In this document: in pieces, positions 1 through 8,499 of the stretch
How the letters are laid out: every line of letters starts with the position of its first letter
Position numbering within the stretch: position 1 is the first letter of the stretch
Assembly: GCF_004348995.1 (NCBI RefSeq)
Contig: NZ_SMKQ01000002.1
Location: 62,001 to 126,000 of the forward strand
From: Nonomuraea terrae
GTDB lineage: Bacteria; Actinomycetota; Actinomycetes; Streptosporangiales; Streptosporangiaceae
Length of the DNA stretch: 64,000 nt
Reading direction: 5' to 3'
Made by a program: the position numbers and the translations under genes
The notes under the pieces: model-generated
The model's database searches: none
Seen by the model: the letters and a program-made list of their open reading frames with translations, nothing else
What the model was told of the DNA's origin: nothing

Positions 1-1
1 C

Positions 2-451
2 TACCGCGTGGTACTGCTCACGACCGGCCAGGACCCCCAGACCCGGACCCTGGTGGACGCCGTGCTGACGTGGGCCGAGGAGAACGACGTCGACCTGCGG
101 ACCATCGCGCCCACGGACCCGCACCAGTACGTCGCGAGCATCAGCCAGGCGATCCAGCTGAAGCCCGACCTCATCGTCAGCGCCGGCAACGACCTCGTCG
201 ACCCCCTGGCCATGGTCAGCCCCAACCACCTCGACCAGCAGTTCCTCGTGGTCGGCGCGGAGCTGGCCGAGCCCACGGAGAACGTCACCGCCGCGGACTG
301 GACCGGCGCGTCGTTCCGCGGCGAAGGTCTCGGCATGTCCTCGACGTACGATCCGGCGAGCTTCACCCCCGAACGCGCCGGCCGGGCCATCCGGGCGGGC
401 GTCGCCGCCGTCCTCAACGGCATGACCGGAATCGTCATCTGGCTCGACTGA
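2..451 (+). CDS. BMP-family-like substrate-binding protein, C-terminal part
   Basis: This is the C-terminal 149 codons of a protein that begins left of the window; the frame is open from base 2 to a TGA at 449-451. The visible part alternates beta strands and helices like a periplasmic-binding-protein lobe (PDLIVSAGNDLVDP, then a strand FLVVGAEL), and ends with repeated small hydrophobic residues. The pattern resembles BMP/PnrA-type solute-binding lipoproteins that feed ABC importers, but the lipobox and first lobe are outside the window. It lies 23 bp before a sensor kinase gene on the same strand. The family assignment is an inference; a divergent sugar-binding-like lipoprotein is possible. 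Confidence 0.5.
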   Translation, partial: YRVVLLTTGQDPQTRTLVDAVLTWAEENDVDLRTIAPTDPHQYVASISQAIQLKPDLIVSAGNDLVDPLAMVSPNHLDQQFLVVGAELAEPTENVTAADWTGASFRGEGLGMSSTYDPASFTPERAGRAIRAGVAAVLNGMTGIVIWLD

Positions 452-474
452 TCCGCCCCCTAAAGTCAGGTCAT

Positions 475-1578
475 ATGGGGATCGAGGGGTCGTTCTGGCG
501 GGCGATCGCGGTCTACCGCGTCGCCTCCCTGGGGTACGCCGTGCTGCTGCTGGTGAGCGCCGGCGGCTACCAGCGTCCCGTCGCGGGCTGGCTGGTCATC
601 GGCGTGATGGCGGTCTGGACGGCGGTCGTCACCGTCGCCCGCCCGAACGCGCGGCTCCTGGCGCTCGACGTCGTCGTCACGCTCGCCTGCCTGCTGAGCT
701 CGCCGTACGTCCAGGGGCCCGACGCCAGGGCCTCCGGGCTGATGCCGCTCACGGCGACCTGGGTCGGCGGGCCGGTCCTGGCCTGGGGCGTGTACGGCGG
801 GCGGCGGGCCGGCGCCGTCTCGGCGGTCATCCTGTCGCTCGGCGACCTGTGGCTGCGCGGCCTGCGCGAATGGAGCCTGTCCGCCCCCGTCAACGGGGCC
901 GTGCTGCTCATCCTCGCCGGCAGCGTCGTCGGCCACGTGGCCCGGCTCACCAAACAGGCGGAGGAACGGCTCCAGCGCGCCGTCGAGGCGGAGGCCGCCG
1001 TCCGCGAGCGCGAACGGCTCGCCCGCGGCATCCACGACTCCGTCCTGCAGGTGCTGGCGCTGGTGCAGCGCCGCGGCCTGGAGATCGGCGGGGAGGCCGC
1101 CGAGCTGGGACGGCTGGCCGGTGAACAGGAGGCGGCGCTGCGCGAGATGGTCCGCAGCGGGCCACCGGACCAGGACACCGCGGAGACGGTCGACGTGGGC
1201 GCCCGATTACGCCGCTTCGCCTCCGCGACGGTCACCGTATCGACCCCCGCGACCCCGCTGCCGCTCCCCGCCCACCAGGCCCGGGAGGTCGTGGCGGCCG
1301 TGGGCGCGGCGCTCGACAACGTCCGGCGCCACTGCGGCAAGGATGCCGGTGCCTGGGTCTTCGCCGAGGACGACGGCGTCCGGATGACGGTCACCGTACG
1401 CGACGACGGCCCCGGCATCCCCGCGGGACGCATCGAGGAGGCCGCGGCCGAGGGCAGGCTCGGCATCGCGCAGTCCGTCCGGGGCCGGATCGCGGGAGTG
1501 GGCGGCACCGTCGAGATCACGTCCGCCCCCGGCCAGGGCACCGAGGTCGAACTGACCGTCCCTCTGCTTCTAGAGTGA
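475..1578 (+). CDS. MacS-like NarL-class sensor histidine kinase
   Basis: A 367-residue membrane histidine kinase. Residues 1-155 hold about five hydrophobic segments. A short coiled-coil linker leads to a HisKA_3 dimerisation helix with the phospho-acceptor in GIHDSVLQ (His187), and an HATPase_c domain follows with an N-box (LDNVRRH) and G-boxes (DDGPGIPAG, GLGIA-type RLGIAQ). Start ATG 475 was chosen because it begins just before the first membrane segment. A -10-like TAAAGT at 461-466 sits so close that the message may be leaderless. Its stop overlaps the start of the response regulator by 4 nt, so the two are co-translated partners. The actinobacterial MacRS family is the closest match from memory; the input signal is unknown. 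Confidence 0.85.
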   Translation: MGIEGSFWRAIAVYRVASLGYAVLLLVSAGGYQRPVAGWLVIGVMAVWTAVVTVARPNARLLALDVVVTLACLLSSPYVQGPDARASGLMPLTATWVGGPVLAWGVYGGRRAGAVSAVILSLGDLWLRGLREWSLSAPVNGAVLLILAGSVVGHVARLTKQAEERLQRAVEAEAAVRERERLARGIHDSVLQVLALVQRRGLEIGGEAAELGRLAGEQEAALREMVRSGPPDQDTAETVDVGARLRRFASATVTVSTPATPLPLPAHQAREVVAAVGAALDNVRRHCGKDAGAWVFAEDDGVRMTVTVRDDGPGIPAGRIEEAAAEGRLGIAQSVRGRIAGVGGTVEITSAPGQGTEVELTVPLLLE

Positions 1579-2234
1579 CGGGCATGACCAGCGCTCTGCG
1601 GGTGATGGTGGTGGACGACCACCCGATGTGGCGGGACGCGGTCGCCCGTGACCTGGAGCAGGCCGGTTACGAGGTGGTGGCGACCGTCGGCGACGGGCGC
1701 CAGGCGTTGCGCGTCGCCGGCGCCGTACGCCCCGACGTGGTCGTGCTCGACCTGCGGCTCCCCGACCTGGCCGGGGTGGAGGTGGCCCGAGGGCTGGCGG
1801 CGTCCGAGCGGCCGCCCCGCGTGCTGGTGCTGTCGGCCAGCGGCGAGCAGGACGACGTGCTGGAGGCCGTCAAGGCGGGCGCCTCCGGCTACCTGGTCAA
1901 GTCCGCGAGCCGGGAGGAGTTCCTCGACGCCGTCCGGCGCACGGCCGAGGGCGAACCGGTCTTCACCCCCGGCCTGGCCGGTCTGGTGCTCGGCGAGTAC
2001 CGCCGCCTGGCCACGCAGCGGCCCGCAGTCGGAGGCCCCCGCCTCACCGACCGCGAGACCGAGGTGCTGCGCCTCGTCGCCAAGGGCCTGTCCTACAAGC
2101 AGATCGCCGAACGGCTGACGCTCAGCCACCGCACCGTGCAGAACCACGTGCAGAACACCCTGAGCAAGCTCCACCTCCACAACCGGGTCGAGCTCGTCCG
2201 CTACGCCATCGAGCGCGGGCTCGACCAGGCGTAG
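1575..2234 (+). CDS. NarL/FixJ response regulator, partner of the preceding kinase
   Basis: A 219-residue two-domain regulator. The receiver domain occupies residues 1-125, with acidic pocket VDDH, phospho-acceptor Asp59 in VVVLDLRLP, and the conserved Lys in YLVKSA. The LuxR-type HTH covers about 155-215, with LTDRETEVLRLVAKGLSYKQ leading into the recognition helix HRTVQNHVQN. GTG 1575 overlaps the kinase stop (GTGA); ATG 1584 is an equally possible start. Phosphorylation by the overlapping kinase should promote dimerisation and DNA binding. The target genes are not evident, although the downstream genes run on the opposite strand. Confidence 0.9.
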   Translation: MTGMTSALRVMVVDDHPMWRDAVARDLEQAGYEVVATVGDGRQALRVAGAVRPDVVVLDLRLPDLAGVEVARGLAASERPPRVLVLSASGEQDDVLEAVKAGASGYLVKSASREEFLDAVRRTAEGEPVFTPGLAGLVLGEYRRLATQRPAVGGPRLTDRETEVLRLVAKGLSYKQIAERLTLSHRTVQNHVQNTLSKLHLHNRVELVRYAIERGLDQA

Positions 2235-2239
2235 CGGGC

Positions 2240-2530
2240 TCAGGAAGCGTCGACCTTGAACGGGTCGTGCTCGGCGAGCAGCTTGTCCAGGCGCGCCTGG
2301 TCGATGCGGCTCGCCATGTTGGCCACCTCGTGCCGGTCCCGGATGCACTTGGCCAGGACGAAGGCCGACGTCACCGTGTAGAGCACGGCGATCGCCAGGA
2401 ACGCCCGGATCCAGGCGTCGATGGGGAGGTAGAGGACGCCGAGCGTCACGCTCCCGAGCGCCACACCGAACGAGATGACGCACTGCGCGAAGTAAGCGGC
2501 GGTCATGCTGGGCTGGACGGGTTTGCTCAT
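2240..2530 (-). CDS. YiaA/YiaB-family two-helix inner-membrane protein
   Basis: A 96-residue protein with a short polar N-terminus, two membrane helices (about residues 10-35 and 42-62) joined by a tight turn (LYLPIDAWIRAF), and a charged cytosolic tail. This is the layout of the YiaAB domain. ATG 2530 was chosen because a longer upstream reading is low-complexity and runs over the neighbouring lipoprotein gene. It converges on the response regulator with 5 bp between stops. The function of the family is poorly defined; membrane location is clear. Confidence 0.75.
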   Translation of the reverse strand: MSKPVQPSMTAAYFAQCVISFGVALGSVTLGVLYLPIDAWIRAFLAIAVLYTVTSAFVLAKCIRDRHEVANMASRIDQARLDKLLAEHDPFKVDAS

Positions 2531-2598
2531 GCTCCCAGGGTCCGGCCTGGACGCGCCGGCCGCCTGAGTAGAGGTACCTAAATCCTGCTGAGTACGCG

Positions 2599-3267
2599 CT
2601 ACCAGGCGACGACGCCCTGGTTGCTGGGCTGGAACGTGCCGACCTGGAGCGACTTGACGGTGATGCCGGACTGCTCGGGGGCGGGGAAGCCCTCCAGGGT
2701 CGCCGCCACCTGCGGCCCGCCCTTGGCGAGCCCCACCTTGAAGCCGTTGCCGGTCGGGCAGTCGGAGTCGCTCTTGTCGCAGACCGTCCACTTGATCCCG
2801 GCGAACGCGCCGCCGCCCGCGGTCAGGTCGGCCGGGACCGACTCGCCCGGCTGGGCGACGTTCTCCGTGGGCACGTCCACGGCCTCGTCGGCCGCGTTCA
2901 CCAGGGTGACCACCGGCCGGCCCGCCACGCCGCAGGTGCCGTCAGAGGTGTTCGTGACGTGCAGGAGCGCCATCCGGGTGTCTCCCTCGCGCCGCTGCGG
3001 CTGCTCAGTGAGCGTCACCTCGACGTCGTCGGCCGCGCAGGCGGGCACGGCGGCCGCCGGAGCGGTCGGCGTGCCGCTCTCACTCGGCGTCTCAACGGCG
3101 GAGCTCGGCGTCTCAACGGCGGAGCTGGGCGCGGCGGCGGCCGAGCTCGACGCCGCCGACGGCGTGTCCACGGCGGGGGCCTGCGCCGAAGAGCTCCCGC
3201 AAGCCGACAACCCCGCCATCACGGCGAGCAGCAGGACCGCCTTCGGGGCCGTACGAAGTCGTGACAC
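2599..3267 (-). CDS. DUF4232-type secreted lipoprotein
   Basis: A 222-residue exported lipoprotein. It has a basic N-terminus, a hydrophobic stretch and a lipobox LSAC (Cys23), followed by a Ser/Ala/Pro-rich linker of about 55 residues. That linker contains a perfect tandem SSAVETP repeat, visible as a DNA duplication near 3090-3125. The rest is an immunoglobulin-like domain with ACAADDVEV, HVTNTSDGTC and GRPVVTLVN, as in DUF4232 proteins. Such proteins sit on the outer face of the membrane or wall; their ligands are unknown. A GTG/ATG start near 3267 precedes the signal directly. Confidence 0.82.
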   Translation of the reverse strand: MSRLRTAPKAVLLLAVMAGLSACGSSSAQAPAVDTPSAASSSAAAAPSSAVETPSSAVETPSESGTPTAPAAAVPACAADDVEVTLTEQPQRREGDTRMALLHVTNTSDGTCGVAGRPVVTLVNAADEAVDVPTENVAQPGESVPADLTAGGGAFAGIKWTVCDKSDSDCPTGNGFKVGLAKGGPQVAATLEGFPAPEQSGITVKSLQVGTFQPSNQGVVAW

Positions 3268-3557
3268 AGTTCGTCCTCATCTCACATCAATGGCTGCGGT
3301 CGCGGAACGCCCGGTCTGCGTCGGGCCCGGTTCCGGCGCCGGAAAGGCGGCGCTGCGCGACAGGCGTCCCTGTCACGAGCCGCAACTCTATGCGAACGCC
3401 GCGCGCCGGATCATCAACCCCCCGGGGCCGGAACCCGTGGCGGACGCCCTGACCTGCCCGTGTGATCTCCGGCAAGGCAGGATTCCTCGCCTCGAATGCG
3501 TAATTCGCCACAGAACGAAAGCCGTTCGTCCACGACGTTCGTCTCCCGGAGCCGCGA

Positions 3558-4154
3558 TCAGGCGCGGAGGATCTTGCAGACGAAGGTGGTGTAGTGGTGG
3601 ACGACCTCGTCCCGGCTCAACGGGCCCGACCGCCGGAACCATTCGCGCACGCCGTTGAGCATGTCGAGCACCGCCATCGTGGCCATGCCGGCGTCGTCGA
3701 CCTGGAACTCGCCGGTCGCGCACCCCTCGGCGATCACGTCGCGCACCGCGTCGTGGTACGCCTTCTGCAGGTGGATGCCCTCGCGCCGCTGGTCAGGGCT
3801 GAGCGCGTAGCGGATCGGGTTGCCGATCAGCAGCTCGGGCCGTCGGTCGTCGCTCATCTCCAGATGGACGCGGACGATCTCCCGTATCCGCGCGGTGGGC
3901 GGCCTGGTCCGGTCCTGCAGCACCGGCACGGTCGCCGCGAGGAAGTCCGCCATGAACTTCGTGATGATCGCGTACAGCACTTCCTGTTTGTTCTGGAAGT
4001 AGTGGTACATCGTCGAGGACGAGATGCCCGCCGCCTCGGCGATGTCCCGGATCGAGGTCGCCGCGTAGCCGCGCTCCTGGAAGAGCGCGCTGGCCTGGCC
4101 CATGATCCGCTCTCGCAGCACCGGGCCTTCGTCCAGGCTGCGCTTCCTGGCCAA
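3558..4154 (-). CDS. TetR/AcrR-family repressor, KstR2-like
   Basis: A 198-residue regulator with an N-terminal TetR helix-turn-helix (residues 15-62; TSIRDIAEAAGISSSTMYHY) and an all-helical ligand domain. It appears to start with TTG at 4154, preceded by a purine-rich stretch. It is transcribed away from an acyl-CoA ligase/monooxygenase pair. KstR2- or FadR-like TetR proteins commonly repress acyl-CoA ligase genes and bind CoA thioesters, so regulation of that operon is a reasonable inference. A 14-bp inverted repeat in the ligase promoter could be its operator. Confidence 0.85.
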   Translation of the reverse strand: MARKRSLDEGPVLRERIMGQASALFQERGYAATSIRDIAEAAGISSSTMYHYFQNKQEVLYAIITKFMADFLAATVPVLQDRTRPPTARIREIVRVHLEMSDDRRPELLIGNPIRYALSPDQRREGIHLQKAYHDAVRDVIAEGCATGEFQVDDAGMATMAVLDMLNGVREWFRRSGPLSRDEVVHHYTTFVCKILRA

Positions 4155-4254
4155 TCGGGTCCGCCTTTCCGCTCCGCCTCCCGTCGGCCCAGGTCAGTGG
4201 CCGATGAGTGCGGCGAGCCTAGCAGGGCGGCCCCGCGCGCGAACATGCCTCGCC

Positions 4255-4300
4255 TTGACGGCCGAGCAGGCTCCGCCCTAGCATGCCGATCGTTTGATCG
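4255..4300 (+). promoter_or_regulatory. Sigma70-like promoter with TetR-type inverted repeat
   Basis: TTGACG at 4255-4260 and TAGCAT at 4279-4284 are separated by 18 bp. An inverted repeat CGATC-GTTT-GATCG at 4287-4300 covers the likely transcription start. It lies between the divergent TetR gene and the acyl-CoA ligase, the usual place for a TetR operator. Binding by that TetR protein is inferred. Confidence 0.55.
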
Positions 4301-4332
4301 ACACGAGCCGCGACCCCGACCCCGGAGAAACC

Positions 4333-5838
4333 TTGACTGACACGATCGCCTCGATGTTGCTCGCGGTCGCGAAGGAGCACGGCTCGCGCGAGGCGCTGGT
4401 CGACGGGCCGCGGCGGCTCGACTACGCGGCCGTGTTGCGACGCGCGCGGGCCGCCGCCGCCAGGCTGGCCGCGCTGGGCGTCCGGCCCGGCGACCGGGTG
4501 GCCGTCCTGCTGCCGAACGGCTGGCACCACGCCACCGGCTACCTCGGCATCCAGCTGGCCGGAGCGATCGCCGTGCTGGTGAACACCCGGTTCACCACCC
4601 CGGAGATCGAGTACGTCTTACGCGACAGCGGCGCCCGGTACGTCCTGACCGACGATGACTTCGCCGCCCGGCTGGCGCCGGACTCGGTGGCCGAGCCGCT
4701 GCGGGTGGCCGAGATCGTCGCCTGCACCGGCGCCCCGCCGGCCCCCGCCACGCCGCCCGGCGTCGCCCGCAGGCCCGGCGACGTCGCCCACCTGCTGTAC
4801 ACCTCGGGCACGACCGGCAGACCGAAGGGCGCGATGCAGACCCACGCGAACCTGCTGTTCAACGCGGGCACCGTCCGGGAGCGGCTCGGCGCGGCGCCCG
4901 GCGAGCGCACGCTGATCGCGGCGCCGATGTTCCACGCCACCGGCCTGGTGTCGTTATTCGTCGGTTTCGTCTCGGCCGGCGGCTGCTGCGTGATGACGCC
5001 GTCGTTCCACGCGGCCACCGTGCTCGACCTCTTCGTCCGCGAGCGGATCACGGTGTTCGCGGGGGTCGCGGCGATGCTGCGGCTGCTGCTGATGCTGGAC
5101 GACGTCGACTCCGCGGACCTGTCGGCGCTGCGGCTGTTCGTCATGGGCGGCTCGCCGGTGCCCGAGACCTTCCCCGCGCAGGTGGCGGAGCGGCTGCCCA
5201 AGCTGCGGCTGGCCAACGTCTGGGGGCTGACCGAGGCGACCTCGATCGTCACGTACGTCGACGGCGAGGAGTACACGACGCGGCCCTGGAGCGTCGGCCG
5301 GGCCGTGTCCGGCGTCGAGCTGGGCATCTCGATCGACGGCGCACCGCCTCGTGACCTGCGGGGGCAGGTCGGCGAGCTGTGCGTACGCGGTCCGGTGGTC
5401 GCGGCCGGGTATTGGGAACGGCCCGGCGCCACCGCGAAGGCCTTCGCCGGCGGCTGGCTGCGCACCGGCGACGTCGGGTCCGTCGACGCCGACGGCTACG
5501 TACGCGTGCTCGACCGGCTCAACGACATGATCATCCGGGGTGGCGAGAACATCTACAGCCTGGAGGTCGAGAGCGTCATCGCCGAGCACCCGGACGTCGC
5601 CGACATCGCCGTGGTCGGCGTGCCCGACCCCCTCTTCGACGAGCGGGTCCGCGCGGTCGTCGTCCCGCGGCCCGGCACCTCGCCCACCGCCGAGGAGTTG
5701 CGCGCCTACGCCGCCGCCCGGCTGGCCGACTACAAGATCCCGGCCGAGTTCCGGTTCGTCACCGAGCTGCCCCGCAACCCGGCAGGCAAGGTGCTCAAGC
5801 GGCGGCTGAGCGAGGAGTCCGATGCCGCGACAGGCTGA
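4333..5838 (+). CDS. Acyl-CoA ligase (AMP-forming), fatty-acid or aryl acid activating
   Basis: About 501 residues of the ANL superfamily, which activates a carboxylic acid with ATP and transfers it to CoA. Visible motifs are the phosphate-binding loop LLYTSGTTGRPKG (near residue 155), the adenine/acyl site VWGLTEATS, the hinge and Asp in GWLRTGDVG, LNDMIIRGGENIY, and the C-terminal catalytic lysine in NPAGKVLKRRL. TTG 4333 has GGAGAA 6 bp upstream; a longer start at 4294 would lie inside the operator-like repeat and is less likely. The gene overlaps the monooxygenase by 17 bp, suggesting that the two act on one catabolic or tailoring substrate. Confidence 0.88.
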   Translation: MTDTIASMLLAVAKEHGSREALVDGPRRLDYAAVLRRARAAAARLAALGVRPGDRVAVLLPNGWHHATGYLGIQLAGAIAVLVNTRFTTPEIEYVLRDSGARYVLTDDDFAARLAPDSVAEPLRVAEIVACTGAPPAPATPPGVARRPGDVAHLLYTSGTTGRPKGAMQTHANLLFNAGTVRERLGAAPGERTLIAAPMFHATGLVSLFVGFVSAGGCCVMTPSFHAATVLDLFVRERITVFAGVAAMLRLLLMLDDVDSADLSALRLFVMGGSPVPETFPAQVAERLPKLRLANVWGLTEATSIVTYVDGEEYTTRPWSVGRAVSGVELGISIDGAPPRDLRGQVGELCVRGPVVAAGYWERPGATAKAFAGGWLRTGDVGSVDADGYVRVLDRLNDMIIRGGENIYSLEVESVIAEHPDVADIAVVGVPDPLFDERVRAVVVPRPGTSPTAEELRAYAAARLADYKIPAEFRFVTELPRNPAGKVLKRRLSEESDAATG

Positions 5839-7402
5839 GCGGGGCCGGCCCGGCAGCGCCGAGCTCGACGTGCTGATCATCGGCGCCGGGTTCAGCGGCC
5901 TGGGGGTGGCCGCGCTGCTCGACCGGGCCGGCCTGCGCTCGTTCCTCGTCCTGGAGGCCGCCGACGACCTCGGCGGCACCTGGCGGGACAACACCTATCC
6001 GGGCTGCTGCTGCGACATCCCGTCGCCGCTGTACTCCTTCTCCTTCGACCAGCGGGCCGGCTGGACCCGGCTCTTCGCCGGCCAGGCGGAGATCCTGGAC
6101 TACCTGCGCGGCGTCGCCCGCAGGCGCGGCCTGCTCGACCGGATCCGGTACGGCGCGAAGGTCGTCGAGGCACGCTGGTCGGGCCGGCACTGGGAGGTGA
6201 CCACGGCGGCGGGAGAGCGGTACACGGCCCGGTTCGTGGTCTCCGCGGTCGGGCCGCTGCACCACCCCGCCATTCCGGACCTGCCGGGCGCCGCGCAGTT
6301 CCGGGGGGCGGTGTTCCACTCGGCCACGTGGGATCACGGGGTCGATCTGACCGGGAAGCGGATCGCGGTGCTTGGCACGGGGGCCAGCGCGATCCAGTTC
6401 GTCCCGGCCATCGCCGGGCGAGCCGCCGCGGTGACGGTGTACCAGCGCACGCCGCCTTGGATCCTGCCCAAGGCGGACCGCGCGTTCACCGAGCGGCAGC
6501 GGTGGCTCGCCCGGCGTCTCCCGCCGTACCGGTGGTACGTGCGGGCCAGGCTGTTCTGGACCCACGAGAAGCGGGCCCGCGGCTTCGTCGGCGACCCGGC
6601 CGCCATGGCCACGACCGCCCGGTACGCCAGGAGGCTGCTGGAACGGCAGGTCGCCGACCCGGAGCTGCGGGCCAGGCTGACCCCGGACTACGCGATCGGC
6701 TGCAAGCGCCTGCTCATCTCCAGCGACTGGTATCCGGCCCTCACCCGCCCGGATGTCGAGGTGCGCGACGGCGGCGTCAAGGAGGTCCGGCCCGGTTCGG
6801 TGGTGGGGACGGACGGCGTCGAGGCGCCGGCCGACGTGCTGATCTACGCGACCGGCTTCGACGCCCATCACACCGTGACCCGCATGTCGATCGTCGGCCG
6901 TGACGGCCTCTCGCTGGCGGAGGCGTGGCGGGACGGCGACCAGGCGTACCTGGGCACCACGGTCGCCGGTTTCCCCAACCTGTTCGTCATGGTCGGCCCG
7001 AACACCGCGCTCGGCCACAACTCCCAGATCTTCATGATCGAGGCGCAGGCCCGCTACGTCGTGGCCTGCGTGCGCCGGATGCGGCGCCGGGGTTCCCTCG
7101 AAGTGCGCGCCGAGGTGCAGCGCGCCTTCAACGAGTGGCTGCAGGGCCGCATGGCCCACACGGTGTGGCAGACGGGCGGCTGCCGCAGCTGGTACCAGGA
7201 CCCGAGCAGCGGCCGGATCACGGTGCTCTGGCCGGACACCGCGGTCGCGTTCTGGCGGCGGCTGCGCCGGGTGCGCATGTCGGACTACCTGCTCGACGGC
7301 GCCCGAGTCAGCGCACGTCCCATTCCAGCTCGCCGCCGGCCGCCCTCGGCCGCCAGTAGCCGATGGAGCCGCCCTGCTCCAGGGCGTCGGCGGTGGCCTT
7401 GA
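5822..7402 (+). CDS. Flavin-containing monooxygenase, Baeyer-Villiger type
   Basis: A 526-residue class B flavoprotein monooxygenase. The FAD Rossmann motif GAGFSG is near residue 22, a Baeyer-Villiger-like fingerprint FRGAVFHSATWDH follows near 163, and the NADPH Rossmann motif GTGASA is near 186. ATP-dependent CoA ligation and NADPH/O2-dependent oxidation by this overlapping pair would suit degradation of a ketone, steroid or terpenoid acid; the substrate is inferred only. The last about 30 residues are Arg/Pro-rich and overlap the convergent SMI1-type gene by 95 bp, so the natural stop may have been lost. Confidence 0.85.
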   Translation: MPRQAERGRPGSAELDVLIIGAGFSGLGVAALLDRAGLRSFLVLEAADDLGGTWRDNTYPGCCCDIPSPLYSFSFDQRAGWTRLFAGQAEILDYLRGVARRRGLLDRIRYGAKVVEARWSGRHWEVTTAAGERYTARFVVSAVGPLHHPAIPDLPGAAQFRGAVFHSATWDHGVDLTGKRIAVLGTGASAIQFVPAIAGRAAAVTVYQRTPPWILPKADRAFTERQRWLARRLPPYRWYVRARLFWTHEKRARGFVGDPAAMATTARYARRLLERQVADPELRARLTPDYAIGCKRLLISSDWYPALTRPDVEVRDGGVKEVRPGSVVGTDGVEAPADVLIYATGFDAHHTVTRMSIVGRDGLSLAEAWRDGDQAYLGTTVAGFPNLFVMVGPNTALGHNSQIFMIEAQARYVVACVRRMRRRGSLEVRAEVQRAFNEWLQGRMAHTVWQTGGCRSWYQDPSSGRITVLWPDTAVAFWRRLRRVRMSDYLLDGARVSARPIPARRRPPSAASSRWSRPAPGRRRWP

Positions 7403-8474
7403 GCAGGGCGTAGTAAGAGCGAATCCGCACCCCTCCTGGCGCGAAGCTCATACTGCCCTCGTGATCGGTGTCTCCGACGTCGCGCCGCACCGTGTCGACC
7501 ACGAGATGATCACCGCTCCCATCGGCGCCGACGGGCAGCATGCGCCCGTCCCACCACTCCTCGCGCGGATCGCCGCCCATGTCCTCGCCGTCGATCTCGC
7601 AGAGCTGCCACCAGTTCTCCCGGATCTCGCGGACGCTCATGTTCCAGTGGCCCAGGAAGCCGAAGCCCCAGGTCTCCGCCACGAACGTGGTCCCGTCGTG
7701 CCGCAGCAGCGACGCCCGCAGATCGTCGGGGAAGCGCACCCCCAGCTCCGCCTCGGCCGCCGCGATGGCCCGGGCCTTCGCGGGCCTGCCGAGCGTGCGA
7801 TGGCTGCGCGGGGCGTTCTTCTTCAGCCACGCCTCGATCCGCCGCCACTGCCGGTTCACCGCCCGGGAGACCTTCGCGTCGATCTTCCGTACGCGCGGGG
7901 CGGCCTTCTGGGGGCGGCAGTCCGCGTCGGGGCTCGACGCGTAGTCGGGGACTGATGCGTGGTCGGGGACTGATGCGTGGTCGGGGCTCGACGCGTAGTC
8001 GGGGACCGGCTCCTGCCGGCCGCCTGTGCCTACGAAGACAGCTGAGCCGCCCTGCTCCGTCTCGGCCACCGTCGCCTCCTCCGTTCCGCCGGAGAAGACG
8101 GCCGATTCCAGAGCCTGAACGCCCCCGGCCAGCACGACGAGCGCGAGCCCGGCAACGGCCCAGCGGGTCAGGCGGCGCCGGGTGGCCCCGTCCAGCGGCT
8201 GCCGGGGTGGGAAGAGCCGGGAGGGGCGATCCAGGACGGACGGCTTGGCGGCGTACCGGTCGGCGTCCTTCTCGGTCGGGGTGCCGAGGATCGGCGCCGG
8301 GGGCCACTGCGTCACCGGGCTCTCGGGCTCGGGCGGCGCTCCTGCCGGGCTCGCCGTCTCAGGTGGCGCTCCCGCCGGGCGGCGGCGGGAGCGTACGACC
8401 AGCACGGCGACCGCCGCCAGAACGGCAGCGGACAGCACGCACCATAACCCTCGAGACCTGATCACTCGCCGCAC
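7308..8474 (-). CDS. Membrane-anchored SMI1/KNR4 (SUKH) domain protein
   Basis: A 388-residue protein. A first membrane segment covers residues about 10-27, with Pro-rich spacers and a second hydrophobic helix at about 108-122 (WAVAGLALVVLAGG). A low-complexity linker with a six-residue tandem repeat (PDHASV/PDYASS) comes next, then a SUKH domain (about 205-388). That domain opens with RIEAWLKKNAP and includes AEAELGVRFPDDLRASLLRH and the later DHLVVD. SUKH domains occur in immunity proteins and in housekeeping regulators. Here no toxin gene is adjacent, so the role is unknown. Confidence 0.78.
   Translation of the reverse strand: MRRVIRSRGLWCVLSAAVLAAVAVLVVRSRRRPAGAPPETASPAGAPPEPESPVTQWPPAPILGTPTEKDADRYAAKPSVLDRPSRLFPPRQPLDGATRRRLTRWAVAGLALVVLAGGVQALESAVFSGGTEEATVAETEQGGSAVFVGTGGRQEPVPDYASSPDHASVPDHASVPDYASSPDADCRPQKAAPRVRKIDAKVSRAVNRQWRRIEAWLKKNAPRSHRTLGRPAKARAIAAAEAELGVRFPDDLRASLLRHDGTTFVAETWGFGFLGHWNMSVREIRENWWQLCEIDGEDMGGDPREEWWDGRMLPVGADGSGDHLVVDTVRRDVGDTDHEGSMSFAPGGVRIRSYYALLKATADALEQGGSIGYWRPRAAGGELEWDVR
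7927..7998. repeat. Four tandem 18-bp units inside the SUKH gene
   Basis: Units 7927-7944, 7945-7962, 7963-7980 and 7981-7998. Units 2 and 3 are identical, and units 1 and 4 are identical, giving an A-B-B-A order. They keep the reading frame and encode six-residue repeats in the linker. The array is an ordinary coding minisatellite. Confidence 0.85.
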
Positions 8475-8499
8475 GCCCGGCAGAGTATCCCGAATCGGC

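Noticed and set aside
567-2483. A 638-codon open frame on the minus strand
   Set aside because: It is antisense to the kinase and response regulator, and its protein is Arg/Pro/Ser-rich with no family motifs. High-GC DNA commonly leaves such antisense frames open.
5795-7159. A 454-codon minus-strand frame
   Set aside because: Antisense of the flavin monooxygenase with biased His/Arg/Pro composition; no recognisable domain.
7927-7998. Tandem 18-bp units considered as a CRISPR-like array
   Set aside because: There are no spacers, the units keep the SUKH reading frame, and no cas genes are present.
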